The notes: generated from the sequence alone by a model not told the origin. A stretch of 64,000 nucleotides of DNA from Arthrobacter sp. StoSoilA2 (GCF_019977195.1 NZ_AP024643.1:558001-622000), one strand, 5' to 3'; shown: positions 24,998 through 33,339, counted from the first letter of the stretch. Made by a program: numbers and translations.

Positions 24998-26058
24998 TGG
25001 GCGGGAATCCTGTGATGGCCCAAGGAACAGCGGCACCGATCCGGACCGCCGTCGTCGGGTTTGGCGTCTCAGGCAAGGTCTTCCATGCCCCGCTGATTGC
25101 AGCGGATCCGAACTATTCACTGGACGTCATCGTGACGGCGGACCCGGAGCGCGCCCGCGAGGCCGCCCGCCTCTACCCACAAGCGAGGATACTGCCCACT
25201 CCGGAACACATGTTCGCGCTTGCCAGCGAGCTCGATCTTGTGGTGCTGGGAACGCCGCCGCTCACCCACCTCCAGCTTGGTGCCACGGCGATCGCCTGCG
25301 GCCTGAACGTTGTGGTGGACAAACCTTTCGTCACCAGCGTCGCCCACGGTGAGGAACTGGCCACACGCGCGTCCGACGCCGGTGTGCAGCTCACTGTCTT
25401 CCAGAACCGCCGGTGGGACGCCGACTTCCTGACGTTGCGCAAACTGCTGCAGGAAGGGGCGCTGGGTGAAGTACGGACTTTTGAGTCACGTTTTGAATGG
25501 TGGCGGCCTGAAGGCTTCGGAAACTGGCGCGATACATCAACCCTGGCCGAGGGCGGTGGCATCCTCCATGACCTCGGCGCCCACTTGATCGACCAAGCCA
25601 TCCAGTTGTTTGGACCAGTGGAGGAAAGCTACGGCGAAACCGCAAACCATGGCCCCCACCCCGGCGCGGCAGACACGGAGGCCTTCGTCACCCTGCTCCA
25701 CGAGTCAGGCGTTCGATCCCGGCTGTGGATGAACGGCATGGCGGCCCAGGTTGGCCCGCGGTTCCACGTCCTCGGATCAAAAGCCGGGTACACCAAGTGG
25801 GGTCTCGACAGCCAGGAACCCGCGCTCGCAGCCGGTGTTACGCCGTCGGAGGCTTCCTATGGCGTTGAACCCCAGGAGTCTTGGGGGCTTCTGGGAGTTG
25901 ACGGTTCAGCCGCACCCGTACCTGCAGAAAAGGGCGCCTACCCGCAGTTCTACGCGGAACTGGCAGCTTGCCTCCGTGGCCAAGGGCGGCTTCCCGTAGC
26001 TCCGGCCGAGGCGCTGGAAACCCTCAAAATCATCGAAAGCATCCACGCCTTCGCCTAA
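24997..26058 (+). CDS. Gfo/Idh/MocA-family oxidoreductase
   Basis: A 353-residue NAD(P)-dependent oxidoreductase. The N-terminal Rossmann fold reads VVGFGVSGKVFHAPLI, the family DKPF (variant of EKP) supplies the catalytic Lys, and DLGAHLIDQAI carries the conserved His. These enzymes act on sugars, inositols or related hydroxy compounds. The ATG at 24997 overlaps the ATPase stop (TGATG); a second ATG at 25015 is possible. With the DadA-like gene downstream it probably metabolises the imported compound. Confidence 0.85.
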   Translation: MGGNPVMAQGTAAPIRTAVVGFGVSGKVFHAPLIAADPNYSLDVIVTADPERAREAARLYPQARILPTPEHMFALASELDLVVLGTPPLTHLQLGATAIACGLNVVVDKPFVTSVAHGEELATRASDAGVQLTVFQNRRWDADFLTLRKLLQEGALGEVRTFESRFEWWRPEGFGNWRDTSTLAEGGGILHDLGAHLIDQAIQLFGPVEESYGETANHGPHPGAADTEAFVTLLHESGVRSRLWMNGMAAQVGPRFHVLGSKAGYTKWGLDSQEPALAAGVTPSEASYGVEPQESWGLLGVDGSAAPVPAEKGAYPQFYAELAACLRGQGRLPVAPAEALETLKIIESIHAFA

Positions 26059-26106
26059 GTGCAAGAGCGTCCCAAGCATCCACAAGCACGAAAGAAAGGG
26101 AGAACT

Positions 26107-27219
26107 ATGTCCTCCACCAAGCACGTCGCCGTCATCGGCGGCGGCATCCTGGGCGTTTCCACCGCCGTTCACCTGCTCCGCGGGGGAGCTTCCGTGACGC
26201 TCCTGACCGAGCAGGGCCTGGCCAGCGAGGCCACCGGCCGTTCACTGTCCTGGCTTAATTCAGCCGGCGAAAGGTCCACCCCTTACCACCAGCTGCGGCT
26301 TGCCGGCGTAGACCGGTACCGGACACTGTTCGCGGCCGACCCCACCCGCGAGTGGCTGCAGTTCGGCGGAGGCCTCATGTGGAACGCTGCCGGCCAGCGT
26401 GACGTGACCGAAGAGCGCCATGCTTACGAACAGTCGATTGGCTACGACTCCAAACTTCTCGCCCCTGAAGAGATCGCATCGGTGACGCCCGGCATCGACG
26501 CCAGCGCTGTTCCCGAGAACGCCATTTTCAACCCGGGAGAGGGCTGGGTCAGCCTGCCGGACCTGGTCAACTTCCTGATGGAGGAGTTCCACAGCCTCGG
26601 CGGCCAGCTCGTCCTCAACGCGGGCAAAGTCCAGGTGACGCTCGACGGCGGCCGGGCCAACGGCGTCGAGACTGCTTCCGGCGAGACCTATCCAGCCGAT
26701 GCCGTCCTCGTGGCATGCGGCGCAGCAACACCCGCCGTCGTGAAGCCGCTTGGTGTGGAAATCCCCAATGGTTCCCCGGTGTCCATGCTGGTGGTCACCA
26801 AGCCCGTGGAGCATCAGGTGAAGGCAGTGATGAATACGCCACGTGCCGCCGTCCGTCCCAACCCGGGTAACACTTTCGCCCTGGACCACGACTGGTACGA
26901 AGACCGGATCACCGAACACGCCGACGGCTCCTTCAGCATCCCGGACGAGGTTGTCCAGGAACTGGCCGACGAAGCTTCCAAGCTGATTGCAGGCAACCCG
27001 GAACTTAAGCCTGCGTCCTGGAAGATCGGCTACAAGCCCATCCCCGGCGACGGTGAGCCCGTCTTCGGTGAACTGGGCCAAGTGCCCGGCTGCTTTGTAG
27101 CGTTCACGCACTCGGGTGCCACATTGGGACTCATTGCAGGTGAACTGCTGTCCGGAGAGATCCTGACAGGCAGGAAGCACCCCATGCTGGCAACATTCCG
27201 GCCGGGCCGTTTCTCCTAG
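26107..27219 (+). CDS. DadA/DAO-family FAD-dependent oxidoreductase
   Basis: A 370-residue flavoprotein of the D-amino-acid dehydrogenase-like DAO family. It has GGGILGVSTAVHLL at the N-terminus, ATGRSLSWLNSA near the flavin, and a C-terminal FVAFTHSGATLGLIAGELL. AAGGGAG lies 5 nt before the ATG. There is no membrane segment. It ends the operon and would oxidise an amino acid or N-substituted amine taken up by the transporter. A strong hairpin (27254-27300) follows. Confidence 0.85.
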   Translation: MSSTKHVAVIGGGILGVSTAVHLLRGGASVTLLTEQGLASEATGRSLSWLNSAGERSTPYHQLRLAGVDRYRTLFAADPTREWLQFGGGLMWNAAGQRDVTEERHAYEQSIGYDSKLLAPEEIASVTPGIDASAVPENAIFNPGEGWVSLPDLVNFLMEEFHSLGGQLVLNAGKVQVTLDGGRANGVETASGETYPADAVLVACGAATPAVVKPLGVEIPNGSPVSMLVVTKPVEHQVKAVMNTPRAAVRPNPGNTFALDHDWYEDRITEHADGSFSIPDEVVQELADEASKLIAGNPELKPASWKIGYKPIPGDGEPVFGELGQVPGCFVAFTHSGATLGLIAGELLSGEILTGRKHPMLATFRPGRFS

Positions 27220-27253
27220 GGGTTACCCCTTCAATAAGCCGCATTAACAAGGG

Positions 27254-27300
27254 CCAACGGCCCCGATACGCCATCTGCATAAGCGTGTCGGGGCCGTTGG
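27254..27300. terminator. Bidirectional terminator between convergent genes
   Basis: An 18-bp stem (27254-27271 with 27283-27300, one G-U type mismatch) lies between the DadA-like gene (plus strand) and the TasA-like gene (minus strand). It can serve both directions; no long T-tract is present. Confidence 0.7.
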
Positions 27301-27331
27301 AGTTTGTGGGGGTGGTGCTGCTGGGGTGGTG

Positions 27332-27937
27332 CTACTTGGTGGTTTCGGTGCGTTGGGTGCCGGTGAAGGCGAAGGCGATGGTGCTGGTGGCGCCTTGGAA
27401 GGTGTCGTTCGCGGTGGTGGGGAACGCGGTGGTGACTTTGAGGTAGTCGGTTTTGGCCGGGGCCAGGGCGGTCAGGTTGTTCAGGACCTTGTTCGCGGTG
27501 ATCACCGGGGCGGCGGCCATGACGGTGGTTTTGGTGCCGGTGCAGGTGTAGGGGGCTGCGGCGCCGGTCCAGGCGACGGAGCAGTTCTCGATGGTCAGCT
27601 GCAGGCCGTTGGTGACGTCGGTGGTGAGCAGTGAGGCGGTGGCGCCGGCGGAGGTGGTGAGGGTGACGTTGTTCAAGTCCGAGTTGCCGGTGTTGGCCAG
27701 GGTGACGAGCTTTTCGACTTTGTCTCCGGGCAGCAGGCCCGCGACGGGGACGTTGAGGGTGTTGTTCGCTCCGGTGCCCAGGGCGATGGTGACGGTGCCG
27801 GCGGTGACTTGCTGGCTGGCCGAGGTGGAGGAGGTGAACGCGCCGTAGGTTCCCATGCCGGCGACGGCGGCTGCGGTGCCGAGCAGTGCGACGGAAGCGA
27901 GGACCTTGCCGGAGGTGGTCTTGAGGCTGATGGCCAT
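27332..27937 (-). CDS. TasA/CalY-like secreted protein with SipW-type signal peptide
   Basis: A 201-residue exported protein. The signal region KVLASVALLGTAAAVAGMG followed by TYGAFTSSTSAS resembles the SipW-dependent signal peptides of TasA and camelysin. The mature part is Thr/Ala/Asn-rich and beta-strand-like, with one Cys pair (ENCSVAW and PYTCTGT). The ATG at 27937 has AAAGGA about 11 nt upstream. TasA-type proteins form extracellular fibres in Bacillus; a fibre or surface-layer role here is only suggested. No signal peptidase gene lies beside it. Confidence 0.72.
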   Translation of the reverse strand: MAISLKTTSGKVLASVALLGTAAAVAGMGTYGAFTSSTSASQQVTAGTVTIALGTGANNTLNVPVAGLLPGDKVEKLVTLANTGNSDLNNVTLTTSAGATASLLTTDVTNGLQLTIENCSVAWTGAAAPYTCTGTKTTVMAAAPVITANKVLNNLTALAPAKTDYLKVTTAFPTTANDTFQGATSTIAFAFTGTQRTETTK

Positions 27938-28187
27938 GGGAATCAGTGTCCTTTCGGGAGGCCACCGCTGCCGGCCGGCCGTTTCCTGTGCCGGCCCTGA
28001 GTGGCTGACAAGAACCACTGTGCCGGGCCCGGATCAAGAACCACTCCTGCAATCCATCAACACTTGCTCAGGAAAAGATCAATGAAGTGCAGTCCTGAAT
28101 TCGAGCAGTTTCGAAGAAGCCCGGCGAACGGCGACGGACCTATCGTTGAAATATCCGAAAGATTTCCAGCAGCGAGAGGGGCCTGCC

Positions 28188-28628
28188 ATGACGGAGACCG
28201 GAACTACCAAGTCCTACGACGGATTCTCCGAGGACGAACGCGCCGCCATGAAGGAGCGTGCGCAAGAACTCAAAAAGACCAGGAAGGCTTCCAAAGCCGA
28301 CGGCGAGAGCGACGTCCTGGCAAAAATCGCCGAGATGCCACCGGCGGACAAGGCCATTGCGCAGCGACTCCATGCGCTCATCAGGGAGCACGCGCCGGAG
28401 CTTTCCCCTAAGACCTGGTACGGAATGCCGGCGTATGCCAAGGACGGGAAGAACATCGTTTTCTTCAAGAGCGCCGACAAGTTCAAGAGCAGGTATGCCA
28501 CTCTCGGCTTCGAAGAGAGTGCGATGCTCGATGACGGCAACATGTGGCCAACATCGTATGCCCTGACTGAACTCACCCCGGAGCTTGAAACAACGATCGT
28601 CGAGCTCATCAAGAGGGCGGTCGGCTAG
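28188..28628 (+). CDS. DUF1801/YdhG-type small protein
   Basis: A 146-residue protein. The N-terminal 45 residues are charged and helical (ERAAMKERAQELKKTRKA). The rest, from DVLAKIAEMPPADKAIAQRL through KTWYGMPAYAKDGKNIVFF, matches the DUF1801 fold, related to frataxin-like iron chaperones. Function is not established. It is a single gene, ended by a long hairpin (28645-28686). Confidence 0.7.
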   Translation: MTETGTTKSYDGFSEDERAAMKERAQELKKTRKASKADGESDVLAKIAEMPPADKAIAQRLHALIREHAPELSPKTWYGMPAYAKDGKNIVFFKSADKFKSRYATLGFEESAMLDDGNMWPTSYALTELTPELETTIVELIKRAVG

Positions 28629-28644
28629 CGGAGCGGAACCGGCG

Positions 28645-28686
28645 ACGACGGCGGCGGTCACCCTGGAAGGTGACGGCCGCCGTCGT
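28645..28686. terminator. Bidirectional terminator hairpin
   Basis: An 18-bp stem with one mismatch (28645-28662 with 28669-28686) encloses a 6-nt loop, between the convergent DUF1801-like and proline-rich genes. Its outer 11 bases ACGACGGCGGC are the same as those in the branched element at 10917. Confidence 0.65.
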
Positions 28687-28709
28687 ACGTGTTCAGGTCC
28701 TGAACGGGC

Positions 28710-28913
28710 CTAACTTGGCGGCTGATCCGGTTGGTGTGTTGGATCCGGATGTGGCGGAACGGGACCAGGGTCCGGAACCGGAAGCGGCCCGGGCGTCGGA
28801 TTTGGATCCGGAATAGGGCTGGGCGGGAACGGGGTAGTGGGATCCGGTGGTGGCTGGACCGGCCCCGGTTCCGGCGGGAACGGCTCAGGTTCGTGAGTCG
28901 GAGGAAGCGTCAT
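28710..28913 (-). CDS. Small proline-rich protein
   Basis: A 67-residue protein that is close to half proline, in Pro-x and Pro-Asp/Glu runs, with no Cys, signal peptide or membrane segment. A near-perfect ribosome site AAAGGAGAG precedes two consecutive ATG codons (28916 and 28913); the second has the better spacing. The strong site supports a real gene despite low complexity. It could be a flexible spacer or adaptor, but no function can be assigned. Confidence 0.6.
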   Translation of the reverse strand: MTLPPTHEPEPFPPEPGPVQPPPDPTTPFPPSPIPDPNPTPGPLPVPDPGPVPPHPDPTHQPDQPPS

Positions 28914-28997
28914 CATCTCTCCTTTGGAACTCGGAATTGGTCCTTCCCAGACTAGTGATTATGTGTGCAGAGTCCAGAGCTCACTCGTGGCGTTGAC

Positions 28998-29146
28998 GGG
29001 CCGCAAAAAGTTTTCAAAAAAGTTCGTACCTCGCGTAACCCTTTGGCGTACCCCGACGATTACGTCTTTGAAAGGGCCGGGCTGGAATTTGTCCCCCATC
29101 ATGTTCCAGCCCGGTTCTTCTCTTTCCTGATGAGATTTTGAGGGAC
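28998..29146 (+). promoter_or_regulatory. Leader region of the ECF sigma gene
   Basis: An A/T-rich tract of alternating A and T runs begins near 29005, unusual for this GC-rich DNA. GTAACCC about 29036 and CGACGATTA about 29055 have the spacing of an ECF-type -35/-10 pair. An 11-bp hairpin CCGGGCTGGAA/TTCCAGCCCGG (29077-29087, 29104-29114) follows, with a pyrimidine-rich tail. An autoregulated promoter with a leader hairpin is a reasonable reading but unproven. Confidence 0.35.
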
Positions 29147-29821
29147 ATGATGGGCCATCCTTGGGGTGGCCCGGTTGAGCAGATACCCTTGGTGGGTTGC
29201 CGTCGAGCCAAGGCGGACGACCCTGCTCCAAACCCGGACCTGCCGCCGATCGAAAGTCCCTTTACTGTGACCGACGCATTGACCGACGAAGCGCTTCACG
29301 CGCTCAAGGGCAATAACGCGGAATTGTTCAGCGCCGTCTACCAGGCGTACGCCGGACCGGTTCTCGGCTACCTGACCGCTAAAGGCGTGTCGGATCCCGA
29401 GGCCATCACACAGGACGTGTTCCTTGCTGTCCTGCCCCGATTGGATGAGATCCGGGGAGGAGCAGGCGGATTACGGACCTTTGTTTTTTCCGTGGCCCAC
29501 GCCCGCATGGTAGATGAGCATCGGAAGCAAAGCAGGGCCCCGGAACACCACCAGTTCGAGCCGGAGCGCGATACCCGCGAATCGGGTTCTGCAGAATCAG
29601 AGGCCATGGGCCTCCTGGCCCCTCACGAGGTCATGAAGCTCCTGGATTACCTCGGGGACGACCAACGCGACGTGCTGGCCCTGCGGATCGTGGCAGGCCT
29701 GACCGTGGAGCAGGTGGCCGTCACCATGGGGAAATCCGCCGGCGCGGTGAAGCAACTGCAGCGCAGGGCTTTGATGACGCTCCGTGAGCATTCGGCAGTA
29801 AAGGAATACGTGTCCTCATGA
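29147..29821 (+). CDS. ECF-type RNA polymerase sigma factor
   Basis: A 224-residue sigma-70 family protein. Region 2 runs from about residue 55 (ELFSAVYQAYAGPVLGYLTA, then DPEAITQDVFLAV) to the Arg/His-rich VAHARMVDEHRKQ. Region 4 is DVLALRIVAGLTVEQVAVTMG and AGAVKQLQRRALMTL. A 45-residue N-terminal extension precedes region 2. GAGGGA is upstream of two adjacent ATGs (29147 and 29150). Its stop overlaps the membrane partner gene by ATGA, the usual sigma/anti-sigma arrangement. Confidence 0.85.
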   Translation: MMGHPWGGPVEQIPLVGCRRAKADDPAPNPDLPPIESPFTVTDALTDEALHALKGNNAELFSAVYQAYAGPVLGYLTAKGVSDPEAITQDVFLAVLPRLDEIRGGAGGLRTFVFSVAHARMVDEHRKQSRAPEHHQFEPERDTRESGSAESEAMGLLAPHEVMKLLDYLGDDQRDVLALRIVAGLTVEQVAVTMGKSAGAVKQLQRRALMTLREHSAVKEYVSS

Positions 29822-30666
29822 CATACAGGGATATGGAACGCGAAGGTATCGTCGACGAGCTCCTGCTCGACGCCGGGCCCACTGACGCGCCCGACCTTCG
29901 CCAGGCCCTGCTCTCCATGCGTTCCTTCGCGACCCTCCCGGCACCTGCCCCGAACGCGGCGCTGGCCGCGATGCTAGCCGGACCCCATGATGAAGTCAGC
30001 AAGCGCCGTTTGCGAAACAAGCACCGCACGGCTGTGGTGGGCGTTGCCGTGGTTGCGGCTATGGGGCTCGGCGTGAGTGGTGTGGCTGCGGCCAGTTCCG
30101 GTTTCACCCGCACACCCACCTTCGTTGATGAGCTGCTGGGCAATTTCGCTCCGAAACCTTCGGCCGCAGCGCCCGCGCCTGACGCTCCGAAGGTCAGCAC
30201 CGAACCAGCGCCCTCAGTGGATCCCGCCGCCCTCCCGCCAGCCACCGAATCACCTGCGGTGCCGCAGGCTCCCGACGCTGCCGGGCCGTCAGGCCAGGCC
30301 TCTTTGCAGCCAGCGACTGGAGTCCGGCCAGCGCCTGGAGCGCAGGCAGAACCTGGGGCGCGGCCGGCCGACGTCGCGAACGTCCCGGCTTCTGGCGCGG
30401 GCGGCGAGTTGCCCCCTACGGGCCAAGCGAAGCCTGCGGAAGCAGAGCCTCGGGAGATAAGCCTTGACGAGGGAAAGCTTGGGCAGGCCGGGCTCCCCGA
30501 CGTTGTTGAACCAACCGCCGCGCCGACTGCAACTGCCAAGCCCGCCCCGGCCCACGGTAATAAACCAAGCCAGACACTCCCATCGCTGGGTGGGAAGCCG
30601 TCTCACGAAGAGTTCCAGGCCTTTATGGAGAAGCTGAAGCAGTGGTTGAGGGGCGCGGGACACTAA
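29818..30666 (+). CDS. Putative anti-sigma factor, single-pass membrane protein
   Basis: A 282-residue protein with a cytoplasmic N-terminus of about 70 residues, one membrane helix (TAVVGVAVVAAMGLGVSGVA, 71-90) and a long extracytoplasmic tail rich in Pro and Ala. The tail ends in a short Lys-containing helix (HEEFQAFMEKLKQWL). It has no Cys and so lacks the zinc-binding HxxxCxxC anti-sigma motif. The role is inferred from its 4-nt overlap with the sigma gene and its topology. The Pro/Ala tail could span the cell wall and sense envelope state. Confidence 0.65.
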   Translation: MTYRDMEREGIVDELLLDAGPTDAPDLRQALLSMRSFATLPAPAPNAALAAMLAGPHDEVSKRRLRNKHRTAVVGVAVVAAMGLGVSGVAAASSGFTRTPTFVDELLGNFAPKPSAAAPAPDAPKVSTEPAPSVDPAALPPATESPAVPQAPDAAGPSGQASLQPATGVRPAPGAQAEPGARPADVANVPASGAGGELPPTGQAKPAEAEPREISLDEGKLGQAGLPDVVEPTAAPTATAKPAPAHGNKPSQTLPSLGGKPSHEEFQAFMEKLKQWLRGAGH

Positions 30667-30675
30667 GCTTGCCTC

Positions 30676-31101
30676 ATGATGCATGTCAACGATCCGGCCG
30701 TAGTGGAACGATTGATGCGAACAAAAGGATGCTGGGCAATAGTAGGGCTTAGCAACAATGAGTGGCGCTCCGCATACGACGTCTCCCTGTACGTTCGGGA
30801 CCGCATGGGCATGGAGATCATCCCCGTGAACCTCAAGGGCGAGGACGTCCATGGTGAAAAGGGATACAAGTCCCTTATGGATATTCCCGCGGAGAAACAC
30901 CCCATTGACGTCGTTGACTGCTTCGTCAACTCCCAGCGGGTGGGCGCTGTTATTGATCAGGCAATTGCCATCGGTGCCAAGGCTGTGTGGCTGCAGCTGG
31001 GCGTTTTTGACGACGACGCCGTGCAGCGCGCCAGGGATGCGGGCCTGGACGTCGTGGTCAATTCCTGCCCGGCACGCGAAGGCTGGCATTACGGCCTGTA
31101 A
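30676..31101 (+). CDS. CoA-binding domain protein (YccU-like)
   Basis: A 141-residue protein consisting of one CoA_binding_2 Rossmann domain. GCWAIVGLSNNEWRSAYDV is the nucleotide-binding start, PVNLKGEDVHGEKGYKSL the second conserved block, and VWLQLGVFDDDAVQRARDAG the third. It resembles the CoA-binding part of succinyl-CoA synthetase alpha subunits but has no catalytic domain. It follows the membrane protein gene by 9 bp. Function in the cell is not known. Confidence 0.8.
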   Translation: MMHVNDPAVVERLMRTKGCWAIVGLSNNEWRSAYDVSLYVRDRMGMEIIPVNLKGEDVHGEKGYKSLMDIPAEKHPIDVVDCFVNSQRVGAVIDQAIAIGAKAVWLQLGVFDDDAVQRARDAGLDVVVNSCPAREGWHYGL

Positions 31102-31164
31102 TCGCCGGGTCGAATCCTTTGCTAATCTGCAGCTGACTCATTCTTTTAGCCTTGGGGGACGGCC

Positions 31165-32106
31165 ATGTGTGGCGACCATTCAGCGGTGCCCATTTCCATG
31201 CCAGTTTCCCAACCAGCCCGGCGGGCCGTTCTGGGGGTATTCGGTGCTTCGCTCGTTGCCGGTTTGAGTGCCTGCGCAGCACCCGAAACCACAACCGCGC
31301 AAAGCACAGTCCCTCAAAGCACAGCCCCGCAAAGCACGACGCCGGAGCTGCCGCACGGTTCCGCGTCGGCGTCGCCCGAGGTGGCGGGCCCGAACGGCGG
31401 GTTGTCGGTCGGGGGTGAGGTGCCGCCGTCGTCCAGTGCAGCCCCAACCCCAACGCCCGCCGCCACGAAACGGATCCGGCGGACGTTCATCCCCGATTAC
31501 CAGCTTCCGCCGATTGTTGGCGGCCTTGCACCCGTGATCACCAAGATCGAGACCAAACACCCGGTAGTGTTCCTGACGATCGACGACGGCAATATCAAGA
31601 CCCCGGAATCGGTCAAGCTCATGGCTGACTACGACTATCCGGCTTCGCTGTTCCTGACCAGGGACACCATCGCGGACAACCCCGCATTCTTCAACGCGTT
31701 CAAGGCGCAAGGCAGCCTGGTGGAGAACCACACCGTCACGCACAACATCAACATGGTGCGGCAGTGGGGGTACCAGCAGCAGCTGAACGACATCGTGGGC
31801 ATGCAGGACTACGCGCTTCAGCATTATGGCCGGCGTCCCACGCTGTTCCGGCCCCCGGGCGGAGCCTACTCCAACGTCATGCGCCAGGCGGTTGCGGCCG
31901 CTGGAATGAAGGCGATCATCACGTGGGAGGCCAAGGCGAACGCCGGAAAAATGGACTACCAGGTGGGAAACTCCCTGCGTCCCGGCGACATCGTGCTGAT
32001 GCATTTCCGTGCCGAGTTCGCCGCGGACCTCGCTGCCTTCCGTGCTGCGCAGTTGGCTGCGGGCCTGGAAGTGGTGCTGCTGGAGGACTTCCTGGGCGTG
32101 GCATAG
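31165..32106 (+). CDS. Polysaccharide deacetylase (NodB-domain) lipoprotein
   Basis: A 313-residue carbohydrate esterase family 4 protein. The signal ends in lipobox LSAC with Cys37, followed by a Ser/Thr/Pro linker of roughly 80 residues. Catalytic features are visible: TIDDG with Asp140/Asp141 (base and metal ligand) and metal ligands His189 and His193 in ENHTVTH. LFRPPGGAY is motif 3 and IVLMHF motif 5. It likely removes acetyl groups from peptidoglycan or another cell-surface glycan. An in-frame ATG at 31198 is an alternative start. Confidence 0.85.
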   Translation: MCGDHSAVPISMPVSQPARRAVLGVFGASLVAGLSACAAPETTTAQSTVPQSTAPQSTTPELPHGSASASPEVAGPNGGLSVGGEVPPSSSAAPTPTPAATKRIRRTFIPDYQLPPIVGGLAPVITKIETKHPVVFLTIDDGNIKTPESVKLMADYDYPASLFLTRDTIADNPAFFNAFKAQGSLVENHTVTHNINMVRQWGYQQQLNDIVGMQDYALQHYGRRPTLFRPPGGAYSNVMRQAVAAAGMKAIITWEAKANAGKMDYQVGNSLRPGDIVLMHFRAEFAADLAAFRAAQLAAGLEVVLLEDFLGVA

Positions 32107-32126
32107 GGCCGGGTAAGCTCACCTCC

Positions 32127-32537
32127 ATGGACGTTTCCCAGCTCCGCCGGATCTGCCTGGGTTTTCCCGGTGCCTTTGAAGACTTCCCTTTCGGACCTGA
32201 AACCTCCGTGTTCAAGGTGCGGGCCGCCGTCGCGGGTGGAGCGCGGCACGAGGCCAAGATGTTCGCGCTTTCCGCCATGGATCCTGACAATTGGTCCGTG
32301 AGCCTTAAGTGCGAGCCCGCGTTGGCAGAGCAACTCCGCGCAGCGCATCCCGAGATCACGGGTGCCTGGCATATGAACAAGACCCATTGGAACGGCGTCC
32401 GACTGGATGGAGCCCTTCCCGATGACATGATCCGGGACATGGTGGAGGACTCCTATGACCTGGTGGTGGCTACGCTAAGCCGCAAGCAGCAGGAACAGCT
32501 CGGCTGGGCGCGGCTCGCCAACGGCACTGGTCTCTGA
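32127..32537 (+). CDS. MmcQ/YjbR-family protein
   Basis: A 136-residue protein of the MmcQ/YjbR (CyaY-like fold) family. The N-terminus MDVSQLRRICLGFPGAFEDF and the motif KTHWNGVRLDGALPDDMIRDM are characteristic. Some members are called DNA-binding, but direct evidence is sparse. It starts 20 bp after the deacetylase gene and may be co-transcribed. Confidence 0.8.
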   Translation: MDVSQLRRICLGFPGAFEDFPFGPETSVFKVRAAVAGGARHEAKMFALSAMDPDNWSVSLKCEPALAEQLRAAHPEITGAWHMNKTHWNGVRLDGALPDDMIRDMVEDSYDLVVATLSRKQQEQLGWARLANGTGL

Positions 32538-32653
32538 GGCCGGACTGCACCGGCTCTGACACGGCCCCGCACCCTCTCCCCACGCCGCTGACATGGGGCT
32601 AGATTGATAGTGCAAGCCAACGGGCGCAGCTGGGGCTGGTCAGGAGCGGGTTG

Positions 32654-33280
32654 ATGCTGGATCAGGGAACTTTGGATCACTTATGGAACTTTGGCGACCC
32701 GGCAGCGTCCGAAGCCAGGTTTCGTGCAGCCATGCTGGAGGAAATCTACGACGCCGATGAGCGGGCCGAGCTTGCAACCCAGCTTGGTCGGGCCATCGGT
32801 CTGCAGGGCCGGTGGGAGGAAGCTGACGCACTCCTTGACGGGATCGACGGCGACGAACCCACTGTGGGCGTGCGGGTACTTTTGGAGCGGGGCCGGATTT
32901 TGAACGCCGGCGGGCACGCAGCGATGGCGGTGCCGCTGCTGGAGCAGGCGGCAGAGTTGGCTGACCACCTTGGTGAGGAATTCCTGGCTGTGGACGCACT
33001 GCACATGCTCTCCATTGCGGACACCGCCCACGCGGAAGCCTGGATGCGGAGCGCCCTGGAATACGCCTCCACGGCCCGTCATGAGCGAACTAAGCGATGG
33101 ATGATTGCTTTGCACACAAGTCTTGGTTGGTTTCTGCACGGTAACGGGCGCTTCACCGAGGCCTTGGTGGAGTTCCAATTGGCCGAACAATGGGCGGAAA
33201 GACTGGGAACTGAGCGGCAAAAGCTGCTCGCGCGGGAAGCGATTACCGAGTGTGGGAAAGCCCTTGCGGAGGGTCCGTAG
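32654..33280 (+). CDS. TPR-like repeat protein of unknown function
   Basis: A 208-residue all-helical protein with degenerate tetratricopeptide spacing (AELATQLGRAIGLQGRWEEA, then HTSLGWFLHGNGRFTEAL). No catalytic motif, signal or membrane segment is seen. The ATG at 32654 has GGAG 7 nt upstream. It could be a protein-interaction scaffold. It precedes the amino-sugar transporter operon, but that has its own regulatory region, so they are probably independent. Confidence 0.7.
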   Translation: MLDQGTLDHLWNFGDPAASEARFRAAMLEEIYDADERAELATQLGRAIGLQGRWEEADALLDGIDGDEPTVGVRVLLERGRILNAGGHAAMAVPLLEQAAELADHLGEEFLAVDALHMLSIADTAHAEAWMRSALEYASTARHERTKRWMIALHTSLGWFLHGNGRFTEALVEFQLAEQWAERLGTERQKLLAREAITECGKALAEGP

Positions 33281-33303
33281 AAAGATCACGCTTTGACAAA
33301 TGT

Positions 33304-33339
33304 TGATCGAAACTACCGAGAAATATTGATTTTCGATCA
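33304..33339. promoter_or_regulatory. Inverted repeat upstream of the NgcE-like operon
   Basis: TGATCGAAA (33304-33312) and TTTCGATCA (33331-33339) are perfect 9-bp inverted repeats separated by 18 bp, in an A/T-rich stretch about 120 bp before the transporter gene. Half-sites of this kind suit DeoR- or ROK-type regulators; no such regulator is in the window. Confidence 0.55.
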
